Assembly: GCA_030606635.1 (NCBI GenBank)
Contig: JAUWGA010000030.1
Coordinates: 1-12,863, forward strand
Direction of reading: 5' to 3'
Source: Methanosarcinales archaeon
Lineage (GTDB): Archaea > Halobacteriota > Methanosarcinia > Methanosarcinales > Methanogasteraceae
Length of the DNA: 12,863 bases
In this document: positions 1 to 6,285 of the stretch, in pieces
Layout: each line of letters opens with the position of its first letter
Position numbering within the stretch: position 1 is the stretch's first letter
The notes under the pieces: generated by a model
Databases searched by the model: none
Seen by the model: the letters and a program-made list of their open reading frames with translations, nothing else
What the model was told of the DNA's origin: nothing
Translations under genes and position numbers: made by a program

Positions 1-1183
1 GTTCCGCTTTCTGTACCGCGATGAGGTTTAGTATCGTCAGGTAGATCGCGCCCACGCACGGTGCTTTCACAAGCGAGAATAGGGCGCCCAGGCCCAGCGC
101 AGAGAGGACACTATTCTCCTTAACCATCCGTTCCATCACGCCTTTCATAAACCTGGAACTCTCGAAGAGTGATTTCGCCTTTATCTTTATGTAAAAGTAG
201 TCGTAGATGTGCATGATGCCCAGCGCTATGGTGATCGCTCCGAGAACGAGGTTTAATGAACGTAGATCGCTTGCAAATGACAAAAGCCCGATTCCGGTCA
301 GGAGATATACCAGAAATATCCCGAAAGAGAAGAAAACAATGAATTTCATGACTTCGAGCTTCTTTTCGGTATTCGATAGTATCATCGCCGCCATGAAAGC
401 CACCACTGCAAAGAGGCACGGATTTGCCCCTGCTACCAATCCTGCCAGAAACACCGTAAACAAAGTCAGTACTACCGATATACGGATGATCACCGTATTT
501 GAAACCGCACTTTTCTCTGCGTCCCCGCTTCGGTAGAGTATCTGCGCTCCTTCTATCTTATGATTTCCCGAGGGAGCTTTCGGATCAATATGAGCCACAT
601 AAGTTATGTTTCTCGCATCTCCCGGAGATAGTATCCCGTTCCATACAGTTTCGCCCCCTATTATGCTAAAAAAATCAGGATAACTGTCGATCAGGATAAC
701 ATCTGTCGTTATATTCTTCTTATTTGCCACAGATATCGTTACCGTAACGTTCTCGCCGGGATTTAACTTGACAGGGATGATCTCCTTATACACCCCTATC
801 TCCGGCTCATAAAGCGCGTTATTTATTGAACTTACGAGAAGACTCTCCAGTTTTGAGAGATTGTTTTCGTAATCGCTGTACAGTATGATCTCTTTCTCCT
901 GCACCACCATCGAAGGGATCTCAACGATCCCGTACCCGTCCATCATCTTAATTCCGGTAGCCGTGTTGGAATCGTATTCGCTGATGAGTATCCGGTCCCC
1001 GAACTGCCCTTCGATCCGATCCAGCACCCCATCAGCATCCTTGCAGTGCGAACAATCCGGATCAAAAAAGACTATTATGCTCACTTGCTCGTCTGCGGCG
1101 TCCGCTGTAGCTGTAAGCGTTGCTATCAAAAATGCGGCGATGACCACAGCCGCAGCGATCTTCGTACGCCCATAGCCAGCCAT
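1..1183 (-). CDS. Thioredoxin-like / beta-sandwich / CcdA-DsbD membrane fusion protein (3' end outside window)
   Basis: The ATG at 1183 opens a frame that stays open to the window edge (394 codons seen). Residues 1-30 form a signal peptide (RTK, then a hydrophobic stretch ending ATADA). Residues 33-120 look like an extracytoplasmic thioredoxin fold with C44-S-H-C47 and a cis-proline motif VEIPS (P90). Residues 125-230 are beta-rich with NVT, NIT and NIT sequons, like a CARDB or Ig-like domain. From about residue 235 there are CcdA/DsbD-type membrane helices with the paired cysteines C256 (GANPC) and C376 (KAPC). In the DsbD family such cysteines pass electrons from cytoplasmic thioredoxin to the outside. 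The order here (thioredoxin first, membrane part second) is the reverse of classical DsbD, though a further C-terminal domain may lie outside. It starts 4 nt after the preceding lipoprotein stop, so it is last seen in the ars operon. The family call is firm; the substrate is unknown. Confidence 0.88.
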   Translation of the reverse strand, partial: MAGYGRTKIAAAVVIAAFLIATLTATADAADEQVSIIVFFDPDCSHCKDADGVLDRIEGQFGDRILISEYDSNTATGIKMMDGYGIVEIPSMVVQEKEIILYSDYENNLSKLESLLVSSINNALYEPEIGVYKEIIPVKLNPGENVTVTISVANKKNITTDVILIDSYPDFFSIIGGETVWNGILSPGDARNITYVAHIDPKAPSGNHKIEGAQILYRSGDAEKSAVSNTVIIRISVVLTLFTVFLAGLVAGANPCLFAVVAFMAAMILSNTEKKLEVMKFIVFFSFGIFLVYLLTGIGLLSFASDLRSLNLVLGAITIALGIMHIYDYFYIKIKAKSLFESSRFMKGVMERMVKENSVLSALGLGALFSLVKAPCVGAIYLTILNLIAVQKAE

Positions 1184-1187
1184 GCGT

Positions 1188-1610
1188 CTACTGTTTCAGG
1201 ACGACGCTGTACGTCGAGTTTGCGACCGTAACGTTACCGTAAACCACTGATGTGTTGAAATGATACGTTCCCTCCGATATGCCTGAGCAGGATGAGCACG
1301 CAGGCATCGTGTATGCGAACGTCACATTGTTAAGCCCGCTGGTGAGGTTTGTCGTGGTCTCCTTAAAGAGCATGTTCTTGCCCCGCTTGTTCATGATCCC
1401 TGATATATTGGTGTAGACCCCACTCACGTCTGTTGCGGATTTGAGCACCACCGTGATATTCACGATCTCGCCTGAGTGGTACGTGTCCTTCTCTGTGGTT
1501 ACGTTCTCGATCTCCACCGAATCGGCGATGGGTGTGGTTACGCATCCGGCGAGCAGCACTACCGCACAGATCAAAACTCCTGCGGTTATCAGTCTTTTTA
1601 TATGTTTCAT
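1188..1610 (-). CDS. Small lipoprotein with CSSC motif, N-glycosylation-rich beta domain
   Basis: This 140-residue protein has a lysine/arginine n-region, a hydrophobic core and the lipobox LLAGC (C23), so it is predicted to be anchored outside the membrane. The mature part is beta-rich, with a pattern like BsuPI/CARDB sandwich domains, and carries eight N-x-S/T sequons. A CSSC motif (C105, C108) follows a MPA turn and may be a redox or metal site. An in-frame ATG at 1637 would add nine residues and has a possible GAGAT site before it. The 1610 start is preferred because it gives a normal lipoprotein signal. The gene lies in the ars operon, 83 nt after the ArsG-like gene and 4 nt before the thioredoxin/CcdA fusion, so it is probably translated with the latter. 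I do not recognise a specific family. A role as partner of the adjacent redox protein is inference. Confidence 0.8.
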   Translation of the reverse strand: MKHIKRLITAGVLICAVVLLAGCVTTPIADSVEIENVTTEKDTYHSGEIVNITVVLKSATDVSGVYTNISGIMNKRGKNMLFKETTTNLTSGLNNVTFAYTMPACSSCSGISEGTYHFNTSVVYGNVTVANSTYSVVLKQ

Positions 1611-1693
1611 CTGTTCACATCTATCGTCTGTAACCATAATTAATACATCTCTTGCTTATGCGGCGAGCAGGTTATCTCCATAAACAGCACGCA

Positions 1694-2392
1694 TCAAACG
1701 ATGCCCCTGATCCACGGCAGAAGATAATACAGCCCAAAAGCAACAAGCAGCACACCAGCCACCTTCTTAAACCATATCCCGAGATGTGCGGTCTTTTCTG
1801 CATAAGTCTTCACCCCGACCGCGCCGCTTGCAATGAATGGTATCGGGGCTCCAAGCGCCATGCCGTAGGCAAGCATCAGCACCAGACCGTGTACGAGGTC
1901 TGCCTTAACCGCCACCATAGTTAGGAGCGCAATCAGGATCGGCGTGCTGCATGGATAGATCGCAAGCCCGAATAGGATGCCCAGGGCCAGTGCGCCAAGG
2001 ATCCCGTGCTTGACCAGCCGGTCCCTTGCCGCTCTTAGCATATTGTGTCCTGCCGCCATGTTGAGATTGATCACACCCGAGCATGAAAGCCCGACTAATA
2101 TCAGCACAGGTCCCATGATGATACTAGCCGCAAGCCCTGAGTATGCCTGCACCGTGCTGCTCGCATGGATGCCGATAAATGCGGCAGAGACGCCCATCGC
2201 AGCATAAGTGATCGATCTGCCGGTGATGAACGCAAGACCCGCAAGAAAACCCCGGATCCAGCCTGTTGAGACTTTATCGTCATCTTCTACGCCCGTTATA
2301 TATCCTATGATCAAGAGATCAATTGTCAGGGCGCACGGCTCAATCGAGACCACAAAGCCAGCCAGAAGCACAGTGGCAAGACTAAGATCCAT
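1694..2392 (-). CDS. arsG: CcdA/DsbD-type membrane protein, ArsG-like
   Basis: The product has 232 residues and about six hydrophobic helices. Two cysteines sit in the family's half-repeat motifs, SIEPC (C20) and IYPC (C148), as expected for a CcdA-type transmembrane thiol carrier. An additional C104 is present. NCBI-type annotation calls CcdA-like proteins next to ArsF 'aromatic aminobenzylarsenical efflux permease ArsG family', a name from the Bacteroides vulgatus ars operon. The start ATG overlaps the end of the arsF-like gene by 11 nt, which implies coupled translation and partnership. From sequence alone, electron transfer to the thioredoxin-fold lipoprotein is at least as plausible as arsenical efflux. 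Assignment to the CcdA superfamily is firm; the ArsG label rests on neighbourhood and resemblance. Confidence 0.82.
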   Translation of the reverse strand: MDLSLATVLLAGFVVSIEPCALTIDLLIIGYITGVEDDDKVSTGWIRGFLAGLAFITGRSITYAAMGVSAAFIGIHASSTVQAYSGLAASIIMGPVLILVGLSCSGVINLNMAAGHNMLRAARDRLVKHGILGALALGILFGLAIYPCSTPILIALLTMVAVKADLVHGLVLMLAYGMALGAPIPFIASGAVGVKTYAEKTAHLGIWFKKVAGVLLVAFGLYYLLPWIRGIV

Positions 2393-2843
2393 TCAGCAGC
2401 GCCTCATCGATCTTTTTTCGCATTCCCTCCGCGAAACGATCAGGATCAACATAGTATTTGAATGCATCAGGATATATCTCATGATTGATATATACCGATA
2501 CGTATCTGACACCATACTCTACCGCGGTCTTTCGATCAGTCTCTGCGTTCACCTCTCGAAACGTGATCGTCCCATTCTCTACCTCGCCACTGTAGTAGGT
2601 GTGCAAGACCTCATTCAGCAACTGCCCTGTTACAATACAACTGGTGCACCGGCGCGCCCCATGGAAGAGAATGATCTCGACCGCTGGTTCGGTCTGGCTG
2701 TCCTTGCTTTCAGAGTCTCCGGGCGTGACCACGTTGGCAGAGCCGCCTTTATCTGGCGCCGCATCATCTTCCGTGACACATGCCATAGACATGCTTGAGA
2801 GCAATACGATCGCAACCAATAATATATATTTATTTCTGTTCAT
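2382..2843 (-). CDS. arsF: ArsF-like thioredoxin-fold protein with signal peptide
   Basis: This 153-residue protein begins with a typical export signal (MNRNKY, then a hydrophobic stretch) ending at SMAC, where C22 could be lipidated although the lipobox is not canonical. An acidic linker follows. A thioredoxin-like domain starts at about residue 55 with strand VEIILFHG and the motif RRCTSC (C66, C69). The pattern 'FHG-x-RRCxxC' followed by a strand with FREVNAE resembles the ArsF family, annotated as a nitrophenyl-compound nitroreductase subunit in ars operons. The sequence shows no flavin site, so a thiol-redox role is what it supports. A TTG start at 2870 is possible but has no ribosome site; ATG 2843 gives a normal signal peptide. 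It overlaps the ArsG-like gene by 11 nt, so the two are probably one exported electron-transfer pair. Confidence 0.78.
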   Translation of the reverse strand: MNRNKYILLVAIVLLSSMSMACVTEDDAAPDKGGSANVVTPGDSESKDSQTEPAVEIILFHGARRCTSCIVTGQLLNEVLHTYYSGEVENGTITFREVNAETDRKTAVEYGVRYVSVYINHEIYPDAFKYYVDPDRFAEGMRKKIDEALLNGS

Positions 2844-2873
2844 ATCCCTCACTCGAATCACTCTCAACAAATT

Positions 2874-3146
2874 TCATGCCGTTGTACACTCCTTATCCCT
2901 GTAGAATTCCTTATATTCCTCCAGCAGCGCCTCAGCATACGCGCCGACCGCATCCGCCGGAATATAATTGTAAAACGATGCCAAATCCACGATCTCTTCA
3001 CCATCGACATCGTTGGGACTCTTTTTAGAGTTGTACAACTCTTCAAAGACCCGGTCCAGCTTTACAAGACCGATGGTGGCATCGCCGATATTTACAAGCG
3101 TCCGCTTCACTTCCCTTGGAGCACAGCAACTACATCCGCCTACCAT
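2874..3146 (-). CDS. Small conserved-looking CSCC protein of the ars operon
   Basis: The product has 90 residues and is probably cytoplasmic, with no signal or membrane segment. The N-terminus carries C5-S-C7-C8, a compact thiol cluster suited to As(III), Cu(I) or Zn(II), and a lone cysteine (C87) lies near the C-terminus. The rest reads as a short beta unit (VKRTLVNIGDATIGLVKLD) and helices rich in acidic and aromatic residues (FEELY, YAEALLEEYKEFY). Small proteins of this pattern seem to recur beside ArsP-type permeases and CcdA-like proteins in anaerobes, but I cannot name the family. Translation looks coupled to arsM: the GAGGTGAT ribosome site overlaps the arsM stop codon and lies 3 nt before this ATG. 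A metallochaperone-like role (compare ArsD) is inference. Confidence 0.78.
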   Translation of the reverse strand: MVGGCSCCAPREVKRTLVNIGDATIGLVKLDRVFEELYNSKKSPNDVDGEEIVDLASFYNYIPADAVGAYAEALLEEYKEFYRDKECTTA

Positions 3147-3155
3147 TGTATCACC

Positions 3156-3914
3156 TCATTTATATGCTCGTACTTGAATACTGACGATCTTCCCTGCAAG
3201 TCTGTCGTCCATTCTAGGCTCGTAAAAAGGGTGTTTGGCAACGACCGTAACATCTCGGAAACCCGCTTTCGTAATCGTGTCCAGATATTCTTGCGTCTCC
3301 AGAGCTCCTGCGATACAGTCTGTCCACGCGTCAAAGCTCTGCCTGATATCCTCGGGGAGTTCTCCTTCGGTTACAATGTCAGATATAAGAACCCTGCCAC
3401 CCGGCTTTAAAACCCTGAATACCTCCTTGTAGGTGGCTAATTTATCCGGGGAGAGATTGACGACGCAATTACTTATGACAACGTCGATAGAATCATCCTC
3501 CACAGGTAAGTTCTCTATTTCACCTGCCCTGAACTCAACATTCTTGTAGCTGCCCACCTTTGCGTTATCTCTTGCCTTTTCAAGCATCTCAGACGTCATA
3601 TCCACGCCGATAACGTTCCCGGTCTCACCGACTTTTTGGGCTGCAAGAAAAACATCCACGCCTCCGCCAGAACCAAGGTCTAAAACGGTTTCGCCTGCTT
3701 TTAATTCTGCCAGTGCGGTTGGGTTGCCGCAACCAAGCCCCATCACAGATCCTTCCGGGATATTTCTGATTTCTGCCTCCGAATATCCCATCGATTTTGC
3801 ATGTTCAACAATGTCTGTGTTGCAGTTACAACATGAGCAACAAGAACCCTCATTTGATGCAACACTGGCATATCGATCCTTTACAAATTGTTTAATCTCT
3901 TTTTCATTCTTCAT
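3156..3914 (-). CDS. arsM: Arsenite S-adenosylmethionine methyltransferase ArsM
   Basis: ArsM transfers methyl groups from SAM to As(III) in the cytoplasm, giving trivalent methylated arsenicals. The 252-residue protein has a class I methyltransferase fold: motif I VLDLGSGGGVD (77-87), acidic motif II GVD (103-105), then VVISN (145-149) and VLKPGGR (168-174). The As-binding cysteines of the family are recognisable as C62 (GLGCGNP), C150 (SNCVVNLSP) and C200 (WTDCIAGAL). The spacing of the last two, 50 residues, equals that between C174 and C224 in the algal enzyme. An N-terminal cluster C25-C-x-C-C-x-C31 supplies further thiols and takes the place of the single N-terminal cysteine of the family. 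A GAGGTGA site lies just before the start. Its place between the thioredoxin, permease and ArsF/G-like genes supports arsenic as substrate. Confidence 0.93.
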   Translation of the reverse strand: MKNEKEIKQFVKDRYASVASNEGSCCSCCNCNTDIVEHAKSMGYSEAEIRNIPEGSVMGLGCGNPTALAELKAGETVLDLGSGGGVDVFLAAQKVGETGNVIGVDMTSEMLEKARDNAKVGSYKNVEFRAGEIENLPVEDDSIDVVISNCVVNLSPDKLATYKEVFRVLKPGGRVLISDIVTEGELPEDIRQSFDAWTDCIAGALETQEYLDTITKAGFRDVTVVAKHPFYEPRMDDRLAGKIVSIQVRAYK

Positions 3915-3940
3915 GATTCACCTCGAATTTCAGTCTCATT

Positions 3941-4195
3941 TCACATCTTCGATCTGATGATCTCTTCCAGTTTCTTCTCAGATGGCGCCTTGCCGACGAC
4001 CACGATCTCGTCGTTGACGACAACGGTCGGGGTCATCATGATCCCGTACTCATCGCCTTCTTCGCTGAGAGCGCTGTGCTTTTCAACAACAACACCCGCT
4101 CCGATCCTCTCCGAAACTTTCTTCGCGGTGTCATGAGCCACCTTGCATTTGGCGCAAGGGGGATCTGATCCGAATACCTTTACAATTATATCCAT
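3941..4195 (-). CDS. Small thioredoxin-like (MTH895-type) redox protein
   Basis: This 84-residue cytoplasmic protein has a thioredoxin/glutaredoxin fold: strand MDIIVKVFG, active site PPC14-A-K-C17 at the head of a helix, cis-proline in MMTPTVVVND, then a strand and a C-terminal helix. Its length matches the archaeal MTH895 'redox-active disulfide protein 2' family. The start at 4195 is chosen because GGAGAT lies 8 nt upstream; a longer in-frame start at 4246 would overlap the permease and lacks fold sequence. It follows the permease stop by 4 nt. A likely role is to supply reducing equivalents to ArsM or, through the CcdA-type proteins, to the cell surface; this is inference from context. 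Confidence 0.88.
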   Translation of the reverse strand: MDIIVKVFGSDPPCAKCKVAHDTAKKVSERIGAGVVVEKHSALSEEGDEYGIMMTPTVVVNDEIVVVGKAPSEKKLEEIIRSKM

Positions 4196-4199
4196 ATTC

Positions 4200-5243
4200 T
4201 TATCTCCATATAGTATTTCCAGCCACAAATCCTGCTGCGGTAGCAAGGATTACAGTGAGTGTGATGTAGACTGATGCCTTCCTGACACCCATCACACGGC
4301 TGATCACGATCATGTTCGGAAGCGAGAGCGCAGGTCCCGCAAGAAGCATCGCAAGCACAGGTCCCGGTCCCATCCCGAGCCGGGTGAGTGAGTTGATGAT
4401 CGGGACCTCAGTGAGTGTCGCAAAATACATCAGTGCCGCTGCAACCGACGCTATCAGATTACTCTGTACCGAGTTTCCGCCAACAAATCGCACAACAAGG
4501 TCTGATGGTACCATTTCAACGATTATGCCTGCAAAGAATACACCCACCAGCAAGAGCGGGAATATCTTCTTTGTGAGGTCCCACGTCTCATGCATCCAGT
4601 CGTGGAGCTGTTCATCATCAAACCACTTTCTTGAAACGTAGACCGTCAGAAGCACCAGCGGACCAATGATCAGTCCCCGCCACAGCCACGCCTCGATGAC
4701 GCCGCCGAGCACAAGGATGGCGAGGAGAAGCATGAAGATGGTGGTCTGGTGCATCGGGTTGATCTCGCTCTCGCCAGCAGCCGAGATCATCCTGCCCTTC
4801 GCTCTATCCTCGCTTCGGAAGACCGTGGCCATGACGAGCCCTATTACGATTGAGATGCCAACAGCCGCCACCGCACGGGCAGCGCCGATCTCAAAGCCGA
4901 GTATCTGTGCAGTGTAGACGATTGCAAGCAGGTTGATCGCGGGCGCTGCGAATAGGAACGTTGACGCAGGACCGATGCCAGCACCTCGTTTGTAGATCCC
5001 GGCGAAGAGCGGCAGCACCGTGCAGGAACATACCGCAAGAAGTACGCCGCTTACCGATGCCACGCTGTACGAGATGTATTTGGGTGCATCGGCTCCGAAG
5101 TAGCGCAGCACGGACTCTTTCGAAAATAGCGATGCGATGGCGCCTGCAAGGAAAAACGCAGGCACGAGACACATCAGTACGTGCAGCGCCAGATACTCCC
5201 TGAGGGTGTCAAGCCCGATCAGCAGCAGCGATTCAACGGTCAT
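4200..5243 (-). CDS. ArsP/YraQ-family permease (UPF0718, DUF318)
   Basis: The 347-residue integral membrane protein has about eight to ten hydrophobic segments and two similar halves. The first half has the family signature AVCSCTVLPLFAGIYKRG (C72, C74), followed by GPASTFLFAAPAINLLAI. The second has FATLTEVPIINSL and LLAGPALSLPNM. The family includes ArsP, which exports trivalent organoarsenicals such as methylarsenite, and a related group proposed to export Cu or Zn. With arsM two genes downstream, efflux of the ArsM product is the best guess. The vicinal CSC is the probable metalloid or metal ligand. The ATG overlaps the end of the universal stress gene by 11 nt, so translation is coupled. 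Confidence 0.88.
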   Translation of the reverse strand: MTVESLLLIGLDTLREYLALHVLMCLVPAFFLAGAIASLFSKESVLRYFGADAPKYISYSVASVSGVLLAVCSCTVLPLFAGIYKRGAGIGPASTFLFAAPAINLLAIVYTAQILGFEIGAARAVAAVGISIVIGLVMATVFRSEDRAKGRMISAAGESEINPMHQTTIFMLLLAILVLGGVIEAWLWRGLIIGPLVLLTVYVSRKWFDDEQLHDWMHETWDLTKKIFPLLLVGVFFAGIIVEMVPSDLVVRFVGGNSVQSNLIASVAAALMYFATLTEVPIINSLTRLGMGPGPVLAMLLAGPALSLPNMIVISRVMGVRKASVYITLTVILATAAGFVAGNTIWR

Positions 5244-5769
5244 CCTTCACCTTCTCAGCCATCGCTGGCACGAGCAATACAGGACATGAGGATGTTCTGA
5301 TTACACGGTCAGCAACGCTTCCAAGCAGAGCACGCGACAGCCCGCCAACGCCATGTGTGCCCATCACGATCATCTCAATCGCCTCTGATTTAGCGAAATT
5401 TATGATCTCGTGGTACGGTTTTCCATCGACAACTGTCGGGTGCGCTACGATTCCACGCTCCTCGATCTTTTTGCATGCCTTCTGCACAAATTCCTCACCA
5501 ATCTCCCTGAGAATATCCAGACCACTGTGATCAAGCCTTTTGCCATCTTCTACGACATGCAGCACGAATATTTCGCTTCCGGTTGATTCAGCCAGATCGA
5601 TAGCCCAACCAAGGGAATATTCTGCCACATCAGATCCATCTGTTGGGTACAGAATCCTTGTGAACATCGAGCCATCCTTCGATAAGACGAGTCTATCCCT
5701 GTCAAGCAGTCTTTCTGTGCACTCTGCACAGATTCGGGTACTGATTGGTGTGGTGTTGCCTGATTCCAT
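5233..5769 (-). CDS. Universal stress protein (UspA family) with N-terminal CxxC extension
   Basis: This is the first gene of the operon, with 178 residues. Residues 35-175 form a UspA domain: strand MFTRILYPTDGSD, then the nucleotide motif G137-T-H-G140 through G150-S151, followed by VADRVIRTSSCPVLLV. This motif is typical of ATP-binding members. An N-terminal extension of 34 residues contains C14-A-E-C17 in a short charged segment. The extension appears to be translated, because GGGAGG lies 7 nt before ATG 5769 while the internal ATG at 5667 has only a weak site. The CxxC could bind As(III) or Zn, or act as a thiol switch; this is inference. The role in arsenic resistance is not known. Confidence 0.9.
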   Translation of the reverse strand: MESGNTTPISTRICAECTERLLDRDRLVLSKDGSMFTRILYPTDGSDVAEYSLGWAIDLAESTGSEIFVLHVVEDGKRLDHSGLDILREIGEEFVQKACKKIEERGIVAHPTVVDGKPYHEIINFAKSEAIEMIVMGTHGVGGLSRALLGSVADRVIRTSSCPVLLVPAMAEKVKDDR

Positions 5770-5787
5770 CGCGATGCCTCCCTTGAA

Positions 5788-5815
5788 TGGTAAACGTTAT
5801 CTGCGATGTTTACCA
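5788..5815. repeat. Inverted repeat in the usp leader
   Basis: TGGTAAAC (5788-5795) and GTTTACCA (5808-5815) form a perfect 8-bp inverted repeat with a 12-nt gap. In the predicted usp mRNA it lies between the transcription start and the GGGAGG site and could form a hairpin; alternatively it is a third protein-binding site. Its sequence differs from the two TTTCAA dyads. Confidence 0.5.
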
Positions 5816-5844
5816 ACGTTTCAACAATGTTTGAAACAATGGTA
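5811..5844. promoter_or_regulatory. Putative ArsR operator 1 (operon side)
   Basis: An imperfect palindrome of 34 bp with outer arms TACCA and TGGTA and inner arms GTTTCAA (5818-5824) and TTGAAAC (5831-5837), centred at 5827.5. The core TTTCAA-N6-TTGAAA fits the AT-rich, dyad-type operators bound by ArsR/SmtB dimers. It covers the predicted operon transcription start. Confidence 0.68.
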
Positions 5845-5850
5845 CTTAAA
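5843..5850. promoter_or_regulatory. Shared TATA-like box between operators
   Basis: TACTTAAA on the plus strand, TTTAAGTA on the minus strand. The TTAA core (5846-5849) is centred at 5847.5, exactly midway between the two dyad centres, and could serve both directions. Confidence 0.5.
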
Positions 5851-5858
5851 CTTTGCGG

Positions 5859-5876
5859 TTTCAAAGAGGTTTGAAA
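5859..5876. promoter_or_regulatory. Putative ArsR operator 2 (arsR side), containing the arsR ribosome site
   Basis: TTTCAA (5859-5864) and TTGAAA (5871-5876) with a 6-nt spacer, identical in arms and spacing to operator 1, centred at 5867.5. The spacer carries the end of GAGGT (5866-5870), which lies 8 nt before the arsR ATG. Repressor and ribosome sites therefore coincide. Confidence 0.66.
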
Positions 5877-5878
5877 TC

Positions 5879-6232
5879 ATGGAAGGTACGAAAGAGACAG
5901 AGATCCCGGATTCTATCCGGTGTGAATTCGAAGAGAAAGGCGGAATCGTGGGAATCGTAGAATCGTTGCCTGACGACCAGACGATAGGGGATATCGTCTC
6001 GGTCGCACGTGCGCTATCCGATCCTGTGCGGGTCAGGGTGATCTTTGCGCTCTCGGTGCAGCCGATGTGCGTCTGTCTTATTGTTGCGATGACCGGATAT
6101 GCGTACTCGAAGATGTCATACCATCTCTCGGTGCTCAAGGAGGGTGGTCTCGTGTGCGCACGGCAGGAAGGGAATTACCTGATCTACTATCTGACCGATC
6201 TTGGCAGAAGAGTTACTCTGTGGATCGGGTGA
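5879..6232 (+). CDS. arsR: ArsR-family transcriptional repressor
   Basis: The 117-residue winged-helix protein has the family signature ALSDPVRVRVIFAL (45-58), then M63-C64-V-C66, matching the As(III)-binding CVC of the ELCVCDL motif in E. coli-type ArsR. The recognition helix YSKMSYHLSVLKEGGLV (76-92) and a wing with YLIYYLTDLG follow. Additional cysteines C15 and C93 could complete a three-thiol As(III) site. The ATG at 5879 is preceded by GAGGT at 8 nt. Longer in-frame starts (from 5540) would lie across usp and the operators and are not credible. It is divergent from the ars operon and probably represses both itself and the operon. The N-terminal 40 residues are longer than in many ArsR proteins. 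Confidence 0.92.
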   Translation: MEGTKETEIPDSIRCEFEEKGGIVGIVESLPDDQTIGDIVSVARALSDPVRVRVIFALSVQPMCVCLIVAMTGYAYSKMSYHLSVLKEGGLVCARQEGNYLIYYLTDLGRRVTLWIG

Positions 6233-6253
6233 CTGCTCAATCCGAACCGGTAT

Positions 6254-6277
6254 TGAAATGGCATGTTGGCGATTTCA
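6254..6277. repeat. Weak inverted repeat between convergent arsR and tauE
   Basis: TGAAAT (6254-6259) and ATTTCA (6272-6277), with a 12-nt loop, lie in the 53-nt gap between two convergent genes. It might act as a shared hairpin at the mRNA ends. No T-run follows on either strand, so termination is not demonstrated. Confidence 0.25.
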
Positions 6278-6285
6278 GGCAGCCC

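Larger units (their letters stand above)
5770..5878. promoter_or_regulatory. Divergent usp-operon / arsR control region
   Basis: These 109 bases separate the two divergent transcription units. They hold one central TATA-like box (5843-5850), two identical dyads of form TTTCAA-N6-TTGAAA, a separate inverted repeat (5788-5815), and ribosome sites for both genes: GGGAGG for usp at 5777-5782 (read on -) and GAGGT for arsR at 5866-5870 (read on +). With a normal archaeal TATA-to-start distance of about 25 nt, both predicted transcription starts fall inside a dyad: near 5820 for the operon and near 5873 for arsR. ArsR would then block both units when no metalloid is bound. Confidence 0.7.

Noticed and set aside
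5540..5878. In-frame upstream extension of arsR
   Set aside because: It would cover the usp gene, both operators and the promoter; family similarity begins after 5879, where a GAGGT site stands.
6233..6285. Intrinsic terminator between arsR and the TauE-family gene
   Set aside because: Only a 6-bp stem with a 12-nt loop and no T-run; kept as a weak repeat, not as a terminator.
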